Origin: a bacterium
GTDB lineage: Bacteria > JALSQH01
NCBI GenBank assembly: GCA_027004335.1
Contig: JALTID010000255.1
Span: 1-5,846, forward strand
Reading direction: 5' to 3'
DNA length: 5,846 nucleotides
The position numbers and the translations under genes were made by a program. Below, piece by piece: positions 1 through 5,846 of the stretch. Under the pieces are notes generated by a model, which was not told the origin of the DNA, did no database searches, and saw only the letters and a program-made list of their open reading frames with translations. Each line of letters begins with the position of its first letter. Position 1 is the first letter of the stretch.

Positions 1-99
1 TAAATAGGGGGAAAGGGCGAGGTTTAAGCCTGCGTAAAGAAAAACTACAAGAAAAAAAGTAACCAGAAATGTATATTTAAAAATCCGCCAGACAACCAA
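1..99 (-). CDS. N-terminus of a putative membrane or exported protein (partial, runs off left edge)
   Basis: This is an open reading frame of 33 codons on the minus strand that stays open to the window edge. It starts at TTG (99-97), with an in-frame TAA directly upstream, so the start cannot lie further out. No ATG, GTG or second TTG occurs later in the visible part. A GAGGAG Shine-Dalgarno sits 4 nt upstream. The translation begins MVVWRIFK, followed by a hydrophobic run at about residues 9-29 rich in Phe, Leu and Val (TFLVTFFLVVFLYAG), then NLALSPYL. Basic residues R5 and K8 precede the apolar stretch. This is the pattern of a signal anchor or uncleaved signal peptide, so the protein probably sits in or crosses the inner membrane. 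I do not recognise the family and too little is visible to name a function. It lies 29 nt downstream of the tRNA gene on the same strand and probably uses its promoter. The main doubt is the short length and the TTG start. Confidence 0.55.
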   Translation of the reverse strand, partial: MVVWRIFKYTFLVTFFLVVFLYAGLNLALSPYL

Positions 100-103
100 T
101 TAT

Positions 104-109
104 CTCCTC
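104..109 (-). promoter_or_regulatory. Shine-Dalgarno for the left-edge gene with TTG start
   Basis: The minus strand reads GAGGAG here, then four bases (ATAA), then the TTG codon at 99-97. The spacing is slightly short but usable. This site decides the start of the left-edge gene, because no ATG is available in that frame. An ATG at 115-113 lies in another frame that stops after 12 codons. Confidence 0.5.
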
Positions 110-128
110 ATTCATCTCAATAAAAAAA

Positions 129-203
<75 letters not shown>

Positions 204-214
204 TTTCAATACAT

Positions 215-242
215 ATTTTAAATAATTAGGGGAAAGTGTCAA
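215..242 (-). promoter_or_regulatory. Sigma70-type promoter of the tRNA-Gly gene
   Basis: On the minus strand a perfect -35 box TTGACA (242-237) is followed by a 16-bp spacer and a -10 box TAAAAT (220-215), five of six matches to consensus. Transcription should start near position 208, leaving a leader of about 5 nt before the mature tRNA 5' end at 203. That short leader fits a tRNA promoter well. It is also the only clear promoter for the left-edge gene, whose 29-nt gap to the tRNA is too short for one of its own. Confidence 0.75.
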
Positions 243-249
243 GGTAACT

Positions 250-277
250 TTGATTTCCCACCCCATAGATGTAAAAT
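250..277 (+). promoter_or_regulatory. Probable promoter of the addAB operon, giving a leaderless mRNA
   Basis: The plus strand shows TTGATT (250-255), a 16-bp spacer and TAAAAT (272-277). A start site seven bases past the -10 box would fall at 284-285, on the A of the addA start codon, so the mRNA would have essentially no 5' leader. The 20 bases before the ATG contain no GGA, GAG or AGG, so there is no Shine-Dalgarno either, which agrees with a leaderless transcript. The -35 box lies only 7 bp from the -35 box of the divergent tRNA promoter (237-242), so two polymerases may compete. The -35 match is moderate, and a more distant promoter cannot be excluded. Confidence 0.5.
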
Positions 278-284
278 TATATCA

Positions 285-3200
285 ATGACTGAAAAAAAGC
301 GTGTTCTTCTTCTCACTGCATCAGCCGGAGCCGGGAAGACTTATTCACTCACCCTCAACTATATAAAGTATCTTTTTCAACTTTATATGAGAGATCCTCA
401 TAACAAAGGTAACCTCCGCAAAATAATTGCTATCACCTTCACAAGAGCTGCTACCAGAGAGATGAAATGCAGGATAATTGAATACCTTAAAAAACTATCT
501 GAGGGTGACAACGAATTATTTAAACAACTTGCAAAGAGCAATCCAGTATTCAGTAATAAAGAACAAGCAATGAAGATTGCAGGGGAACTCCTGGAGTTAA
601 CCCTTAAAAACTTTTCTTCCCTTCAGATCAGTACGATAGATAGTTTTATTACAAAGATCTTTTCTTCTGCCACTTACTTTTTGAATTACCCGCCCCACAT
701 TGAAATTTCTCTAAAGGAAGATAGAATCCTGAGAAAAATATATGAGATAAGTCTGGAAGAAGTATACAGGAAAGAACCTTATGTGATCAGGAAGATGGTG
801 GGAAATCTGTATGCTTCAATGAATTTGGAAAATTTTGATCCAGTTTTCTCCATCGAAGATCAGATAATTGAGTATGTTAAAAAGAAAATAACGGGAGAAA
901 TAATAGAAAAAAAGCCTGAGATGAAGGCTGAAATAAAGGATCTCATTGAGCAGGGAATGAATTTTATTAACAGCCTTGAGATGGTAAAAGAGGATATGGA
1001 AGCTCAGGAGGGGAAAGAAGTAAAAAAATTTTTCAATAGCTCTTTTGAGACATTAAAGGAAAAAATAAACGATTTAAAACATAAATACAGGAAGAGAGAA
1101 GAAGTCTTTTTCAGGGCAGGAACAGAAACAAATCTCCCTGCTTATATCAATGGACATAAGTATAAAAAGATCATGAATTTTGAATCACTTACCAGATCCA
1201 GGGAAAGCTTTGAAAATTTTTTAAGTACCCTCAAGCTCTACAGGAAAGGTGAGATCACAAAAGCATCCAGGAAAATATTTGCTCCCTTTTCAGATTCAAC
1301 AAAGATTTTTGGAGAGATAGTGAGGGTTGAAGGGGAAATCCCCCTCCACATAATTCAGGCAAAGTTATCAAAGGCGATGGAAGAATTTAAGATACCTTTT
1401 CTCTATCTGTATCTTGCTGAATATACAAGTTATTTCATGATAGACGAATTCCAGGACACAAGTATGGTCCAGTGGAATCTTTTAAAGTTATTTATTGAGA
1501 ATGTTCTTTCAGAAAATGGGGAATTTTTTGCTGTGGGAGATCCCAAACAAACCATTTACTTCTGGAGAGGAACTGCAAGAGACATTTTTACAGTAGCAAA
1601 GAACGAGTTCTCAAATTTTGGAATTGATGAAAAAACCCTTCCTATTAATTACAGAAGCTGTAAGGAGATTGTGGATTTTACTGGAAGAGTGTTTGATTAC
1701 AACAATCTCAAGAATTGGGCTGATAACTGCATAGGAACAAACAAAAATAGCATGGTTTTCTTCTGGGAGGAAGTTAAAAATGATCTAAAACAGCTTCTCC
1801 TGCACTATAAAAATGTTTCCCAGAGATCTTCACAAGAATGCAAAGGTTTCATCCACATAGAAGAGACTCAGGATCTCCCTGTTGAAGAGATCTATAAAAG
1901 AATAAATGATCTTATTACCAAAGGAGCTTTCCTTTTTAACGACATAGCAATATTAACAAGAAACAATGCTGACATTGATACCCTGATCACTGAACTGATA
2001 AATAGAGGTATTCCGGTAAAATCCACAAGAGGGATAGATATCAGGCAACATCTCCTTATCAACGAAATAATTTCATTGCTTAAGTTTCTCAATGATCCCT
2101 CTGATAATATGAGTTTCTTCACCTTTATTAATGGAGAAATTTTCTCAAAAAGCACCGGAGATCCCAATCTGAGAGCTAAATTCACCCAGAAGATCAATGA
2201 ATCTTTTTCTGATGCCAGAGGCAAAAACCAATTTCTATATAAGTTATTTCAAACAAACTATGGTGACTTATGGAACAGATATTTTAAAAATCTTTTTTCC
2301 TCCACCGGATTCAAACCCTCCATGGATCTCATATGGGAGATATATGACATATTTGAAATTTTGAGAAATTTCAAAGAGAAGGAAGGAGTTTTCCTCCAGT
2401 TAATTGAAGTAGCAAGAGAAGCTGAAGCGGAGTACTCTGATCTGAATTCCTTTTTAGATGCTTTTAACAACTCTGAAATTGATGACGAACTCTACATTGT
2501 AAAAAACACAGAAAACGCCGACGCTGTAACAGTCTCCACTTATCACAAGGCAAAGGGGCTGGAATGGCCAATAGTTTTTCTACCCAAATTCAATCTCACC
2601 TTTAAAACAAACTCTGCAGGTACTATGCTTCTTGATAACAATGGTAATCTCATCAAAACAACTCAGGATGTACTAAAAGAACTTCCAGATGATTTCTTAT
2701 CTTCTACGGTAGAGAACTTATCAATTCATATTTTTGGAGAGATTAATAACCTTTATGTGGCTGTAACAAGGGCAAAACAGCAGCTATATATTTATCTTAC
2801 AATACCCAAGAAAATAAAAAACATAGCAAGAGATCTTATTGTGGAATCTTTAAAAGATAGTATCCCGGAAGAGAGGATTAAGGAATGGGAAGGGAAGAAA
2901 GGAGGAATAAACATAGAGATTGGTAATTTATACGAGGAAAGAAAGGGGGAGGGAAGAGAAAAGTCCGGATTATCAACCATTGAAATTAAGTATAAACCTC
3001 CTTTGAAAAATTGGCACATGCATATATTGAGGCCTATGAGAGTTCTCAAAGATTACTCAGAAGATGAAGTTCAGAGATTAAGGGAAGGAACATTTCTCCA
3101 TAAGGCCCTGGAGCATATAGATAAGATTGATAAAGAGGAACTGGAAAAAATAGTAAGAAAAGCTGTTGAAAGAGCTGCCTCTGAGCTGGGATATCCCGAC

Positions 3201-3533
3201 GATAAGATGCAGGAAAACGCTGTGAAAATCCTGGAAGATTTTCTAAGGAACGAAGAGGTCTTCTCATTTTTCAGTGGGGAAGGAAGAGCAGAGAGAGAGT
3301 ATGAAGTGGTGGAGGAGGAGGGAAATATTTTCAGGATAGATAGACTCTATATTACCTCAAAAGAAACCACTATAATTGATTTCAAAACTACGCTGTCAGA
3401 GGAGAACCTTGAAGATTATAGAAAACAGGTGAGACATTATGGAAAATTAATAAGAGAAATTTTTCCTGAGAAAGAGGTTAAGTTGAAACTCCTTGGGATG
3501 TTTGATAAAAGGATAGAAAATGTTGAACCCTGA
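285..3533 (+). CDS. addA: AddA-type helicase-nuclease subunit (ATP-dependent exonuclease, double-strand break repair)
   Basis: This is a superfamily 1A (UvrD-like) 3'-5' DNA translocase fused to a RecB-family nuclease, 1082 residues. In AddAB it drives unwinding and cuts DNA ends in the cytoplasm so that RecA can load. All helicase motifs are visible: Walker A AGAGKT at 14-19, Ia TFTRAATREM at 51-60, STIDSF at 116-121, Walker B DEFQDT at 387-392, GDPKQTIYFWRG at 418-429, NYRS at 455-458, TYHKAKGLEWP at 752-762, and VAVTRAK at 825-831. A charged insertion of about 250 residues separates STIDSF from Walker B, matching domain 1B. The C-terminal nuclease (about 930-1075) keeps its key residues: H939 in GTFLH, E1005, D1019 in RIDRL, D1032 and K1034 in IDFKT, and Q1048/Y1052. 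Both activities therefore look intact. The ATG at 285 is the only start in frame after the TAA at 219, and it places Walker A at the expected distance. Stop TGA is 3531-3533, inside the next gene. The length is somewhat below the roughly 1200 residues of Firmicutes AddA. RecB is the nearest alternative, but the AddB-type neighbour favours AddA. Confidence 0.93.
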   Translation: MTEKKRVLLLTASAGAGKTYSLTLNYIKYLFQLYMRDPHNKGNLRKIIAITFTRAATREMKCRIIEYLKKLSEGDNELFKQLAKSNPVFSNKEQAMKIAGELLELTLKNFSSLQISTIDSFITKIFSSATYFLNYPPHIEISLKEDRILRKIYEISLEEVYRKEPYVIRKMVGNLYASMNLENFDPVFSIEDQIIEYVKKKITGEIIEKKPEMKAEIKDLIEQGMNFINSLEMVKEDMEAQEGKEVKKFFNSSFETLKEKINDLKHKYRKREEVFFRAGTETNLPAYINGHKYKKIMNFESLTRSRESFENFLSTLKLYRKGEITKASRKIFAPFSDSTKIFGEIVRVEGEIPLHIIQAKLSKAMEEFKIPFLYLYLAEYTSYFMIDEFQDTSMVQWNLLKLFIENVLSENGEFFAVGDPKQTIYFWRGTARDIFTVAKNEFSNFGIDEKTLPINYRSCKEIVDFTGRVFDYNNLKNWADNCIGTNKNSMVFFWEEVKNDLKQLLLHYKNVSQRSSQECKGFIHIEETQDLPVEEIYKRINDLITKGAFLFNDIAILTRNNADIDTLITELINRGIPVKSTRGIDIRQHLLINEIISLLKFLNDPSDNMSFFTFINGEIFSKSTGDPNLRAKFTQKINESFSDARGKNQFLYKLFQTNYGDLWNRYFKNLFSSTGFKPSMDLIWEIYDIFEILRNFKEKEGVFLQLIEVAREAEAEYSDLNSFLDAFNNSEIDDELYIVKNTENADAVTVSTYHKAKGLEWPIVFLPKFNLTFKTNSAGTMLLDNNGNLIKTTQDVLKELPDDFLSSTVENLSIHIFGEINNLYVAVTRAKQQLYIYLTIPKKIKNIARDLIVESLKDSIPEERIKEWEGKKGGINIEIGNLYEERKGEGREKSGLSTIEIKYKPPLKNWHMHILRPMRVLKDYSEDEVQRLREGTFLHKALEHIDKIDKEELEKIVRKAVERAASELGYPDDKMQENAVKILEDFLRNEEVFSFFSGEGRAEREYEVVEEEGNIFRIDRLYITSKETTIIDFKTTLSEENLEDYRKQVRHYGKLIREIFPEKEVKLKLLGMFDKRIENVEP
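3508..3513 (+). promoter_or_regulatory. Shine-Dalgarno of the addB-like gene, inside addA
   Basis: AAAGGA lies 6 nt before the ATG at 3520, within the last codons of addA. It supports the ATG as the true start and allows ribosomes finishing addA to re-initiate on addB. This suits two subunits that are needed in equal amounts. Confidence 0.65.
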
Positions 3534-5846
3534 CCGGAAAATAGATATAATCCCTGCTTCGCAATCTTTGCTTGAAACAGTTTATGAAATAATCGCCCCG
3601 GAATTTGAAAAGTGGGAGATCGTCTTTCCCACAAGAAGGGCAGGTTATTTTCTGAAGAAAATAATTTCAGAAAAATTAGAAAAAACCTTTGTCCCACCAA
3701 AAACCACAGTTATTTCAGAGTGGATAGCCGGGAAAAGAGAGGAACTTATAGGAGAAAGAATTTATTACAATGACCTTGATGCTGTATCGGTTTTGAAGAA
3801 GATCATCCAGAGCCAGCCTGATCTGAAAGGGATCTTCTCCGGACATGTTGACTCGGAGATATACTGGTTGCTGGAAACATATAATGTCTTTGAGGAGTTT
3901 CAAAAACATGGGATTCGACCGGAAAATGTTCCACTCATCGCGGGCTCAGATTTTCCTGAGGTTGTGACGGAGCTATGGAAAAATTTACACAGAATCTACG
4001 AAAAATACCTTGATCTCATGGATAAAGAAAATTTAACCACAGAAGGACACGATTATTATATTCTTAATATGAACCTTGAAAAAATAAAATTCGGGAAAAC
4101 AATTTTTGCAGGACTTTATGCCCCAGCAAAAGTTGAATTAAATATTTTAAAAAGAGCAGTGGAAGATGAGAATGCTATTCTTATTTTTCAGTGCCATGAA
4201 GAAGATGATGAAATAATGAAGAATACATTTAATGAAATTGGAATAAAGGATGCTTGTCCCGATTCAGAGGAGAGCTTCCCAGAGAAGATTTACATTTACA
4301 GAGTTCCATCTAAAAGTTCTCAGATAAAAGTTGTTACCCATATCTTACAGAAAAAACTGAAAAAAACTCCATCCTGGAACCAGCTTGCAGTTGTGCTCCC
4401 GGATCCGGGGATCCTGATACCCCTCCTTCACGGAAGTATAAGCAGTTTCAAGGTGGATTTTAACATAACAATGGGATACCCTGTCACGAGGACATCATTA
4501 TATTCCCTGATCAAAACCTTACTTGATATATGGGGATCTTTTCCCCTGGATAAAGTGCACTATATGGATTTCATTTCTCTAATTTCTTCTCCTCTTATAA
4601 AAAATCTTCAGCTGGATCCAGCTGAAGGAGAAGTCGCCACAAGAATCTTTATGCAGAGGCTCAGAGAAAAAATTGTTGAAGAAAATTACATACTGCTCAA
4701 CCCCGTGGAATTTGTAAGAAGCTTCAATGACGAAAAAAAAGAATTCTCTCCCGATCTAAAGGAAAAAGTTATCGCCATGTTTTCTCTGTTATTTTTCATG
4801 GAAAATGAAGAAAACACCAGACCTGAAGAAATTTCATTAAAAGAACTAAGCGAGATTCTTGTGAAAATTTTGATGAGGATCTACAGGGAAACATCATACC
4901 AGAAATATCTCTTCAGTGTTGAACACATAACCGGCATAATTGACTCACTGGAATCTGTTTCTTCAACCCGGCTTTCAGATGAGAAATTTCCAGTAAAGAC
5001 TACCATCAGATTGGTTACAAAAGCACTGGAAGAATCAACCATTCCATTTACAGGGTCACCGGTAAAAGGGTTACAAATAATGGGCATGTTAGAGACAAGG
5101 ACACTGAATTTTGACACCAGCGTGATTTTAGATGTGAATGAGGAAGTTGTTCCTCCTCTTCTCTCCTCTTCGCCTCTCCTCCCAGCTTATGTAAGAAAAC
5201 TTTTGGGAATCTCCGGGAGGCTTGATCCTTTTATCTTTCACGATCTCATAAATCGTCATCACTTTTATACCCTTCTAAGAGGCAGCAGAGAAGTTCACCT
5301 TATCACCGTTGATAATGATGTAACAATTCCCAGTCGTTATATTGAAGAACTCTTCCTGAAAGAAAAAGAAAAAATTGAGGAAAACACTTATCTCCCTCCT
5401 GTAAAAATAGATATACCTTCTCAAAAAGAAAAACCATGTGTCAATAAGGACCCCTCAATTAAAAAAATTTTCACTTCACAGCCTGTTTCACCATCTTTGC
5501 TGGATACCTATATCCACTGCCCACTTAAGTTTTACTACTCATACATTCTTAGGCTGGAAGAAACAGAAGTAGGAGATGAAAAGGATAAGTACAAAAATAC
5601 GGGACAACTTGTGCATAAGGTTCTTGAGAAACTTTACAGAAAGGTACTTGTAAATTCAAAGGTCCCCATGGATGAAAAAACTAAGGCAAAAGCTATTGAT
5701 GCCATTGATGATACAATAAAAGAAGTCATAGAGGATTTCTATCCAGAATCCAAGGGACTTTTCAATTCCCGGGCAGTTATTCTTCAGGAAGTAACAAGGA
5801 TAAAGCTCCGCAGTTTTATTGAAGAAGATTTTCAACATAATAAAGG
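3520..5846 (+). CDS. addB: AddB-like subunit: inactivated helicase plus PD-(D/E)XK nuclease (partial, runs off right edge)
   Basis: An open frame of 775 codons plus two bases reaches the window edge without a stop. It is the expected partner of AddA. In characterised AddAB, AddB has a helicase-like fold that recognises Chi, and a C-terminal nuclease that cuts the other strand. Visible blocks, in order: FPTRRAG at 36-42; LAVVLPDPG at 289-297; NITMGYP at 315-321, a typical AddB/RecC-like block; GLQIMGMLETR at 517-527 leading to DVNEEVVP at 538-545; then the start of the nuclease domain with SPSLLDTYIHCPLKFYY (about 657-673) and TGQLVH at 694-699, the GxxxH element. The N-terminal region, where AddB of Bacillus carries a Walker A, reads IPASQSLLETVYE and has no GxGKT, so ATP binding is unlikely. 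The catalytic D/E and K residues, and any C-terminal cysteine triplet, lie beyond the edge. FCB-type relatives are roughly 950-1000 residues, so perhaps 200 are missing. The frame overlaps addA by 14 nt (3520-3533). Identification as an AddB-type subunit is strong; fine subtype is inferred. Confidence 0.88.
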   Translation, partial: MLNPDRKIDIIPASQSLLETVYEIIAPEFEKWEIVFPTRRAGYFLKKIISEKLEKTFVPPKTTVISEWIAGKREELIGERIYYNDLDAVSVLKKIIQSQPDLKGIFSGHVDSEIYWLLETYNVFEEFQKHGIRPENVPLIAGSDFPEVVTELWKNLHRIYEKYLDLMDKENLTTEGHDYYILNMNLEKIKFGKTIFAGLYAPAKVELNILKRAVEDENAILIFQCHEEDDEIMKNTFNEIGIKDACPDSEESFPEKIYIYRVPSKSSQIKVVTHILQKKLKKTPSWNQLAVVLPDPGILIPLLHGSISSFKVDFNITMGYPVTRTSLYSLIKTLLDIWGSFPLDKVHYMDFISLISSPLIKNLQLDPAEGEVATRIFMQRLREKIVEENYILLNPVEFVRSFNDEKKEFSPDLKEKVIAMFSLLFFMENEENTRPEEISLKELSEILVKILMRIYRETSYQKYLFSVEHITGIIDSLESVSSTRLSDEKFPVKTTIRLVTKALEESTIPFTGSPVKGLQIMGMLETRTLNFDTSVILDVNEEVVPPLLSSSPLLPAYVRKLLGISGRLDPFIFHDLINRHHFYTLLRGSREVHLITVDNDVTIPSRYIEELFLKEKEKIEENTYLPPVKIDIPSQKEKPCVNKDPSIKKIFTSQPVSPSLLDTYIHCPLKFYYSYILRLEETEVGDEKDKYKNTGQLVHKVLEKLYRKVLVNSKVPMDEKTKAKAIDAIDDTIKEVIEDFYPESKGLFNSRAVILQEVTRIKLRSFIEEDFQHNK

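Noticed and set aside
77-115. Minus-strand mini-ORF starting at ATG 115-113 (12 codons, stop TAA)
   Set aside because: It is too short, has no ribosome binding site at proper spacing, and overlaps the Shine-Dalgarno and start of the better supported TTG frame.
269-274. ATGTAA start-stop minimal upstream ORF before addA
   Set aside because: It overlaps the predicted -10 box, so it is probably not transcribed; it also has no ribosome binding site.
1892-2470. Two antisense open frames (110 and 70 codons) inside addA
   Set aside because: They lie opposite the conserved helicase gene, show no recognisable motif, and are mirror frames of its coding bias.
3285-3330. GA-rich short repeats near the addA nuclease domain
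   Set aside because: These are simple codon-driven low complexity (Glu, Arg, Val codons) without a regular repeat unit or length that would suggest a functional repeat array.
2792-3909. Several antisense open frames of 64-87 codons opposite the end of addA and the start of addB
   Set aside because: They are rich in Phe, Leu, Ser and Pro, as expected from the complement of Lys/Glu-rich coding DNA, and have no supporting start signals or family motifs.
4881-5838. Antisense open frames of 78 and 60 codons opposite the addB-like gene
   Set aside because: The plus-strand frame carries conserved AddB blocks through the same DNA, so these are shadows.

Overview
This window is AT-rich bacterial DNA (about 35-40% G+C by eye). 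It carries a double-strand-break repair operon of the AddAB (RexAB) type, next to a divergently transcribed glycine tRNA and the first codons of a putative membrane or exported protein. Bacterial origin is supported by sigma70-like -35/-10 boxes, Shine-Dalgarno sequences, an encoded CCA end on the tRNA, and the AddAB pair itself. Arginine codons are mostly AGA/AGG, isoleucine ATA is frequent, and the proteins are rich in Lys and Glu. The AddB-like protein resembles the form I know from Bacteroidota and related FCB-type or uncultured lineages, because it has FPTRR, NITMGYP and GLQIMG..ETR motifs and no N-terminal Walker A. The exact phylum cannot be fixed from this window.

Layout. Positions 1-99 (minus strand) hold the 5' end of a gene that leaves the window on the left. 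It has a TTG start, a GAGGAG ribosome binding site and a strongly hydrophobic N-terminus. Positions 129-203 (minus) are tRNA-Gly(CCC). Positions 204-284 form a compact divergent promoter region: a strong promoter (TTGACA, 16 bp, TAAAAT) reads left into the tRNA, and a weaker one (TTGATT, 16 bp, TAAAAT) reads right. Positions 285-3533 (plus) are addA, a complete 1082-residue UvrD-like helicase with a C-terminal PD-(D/E)XK nuclease. Positions 3520-5846 (plus) are the addB-like partner. It overlaps addA by 14 nt and is cut by the right edge after 775 codons, before its nuclease active site.

How the parts work together. AddA supplies the motor and one nuclease site. AddB supplies an inactivated helicase fold (in known complexes, the part that scans for a Chi-like sequence) and normally a second nuclease. 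The pair resects broken DNA ends and prepares 3' single strands for RecA. The overlap and the ribosome binding site inside the addA end imply one mRNA with coupled translation. On the other strand, the tRNA and the membrane-protein gene are only 29 nt apart and probably share the tRNA promoter.

No CRISPR array, insertion sequence, integrase or repeat family is visible. The most unusual points are the probable leaderless start of addA, the tRNA-mRNA co-transcription arrangement, and the state of the AddB-like subunit.
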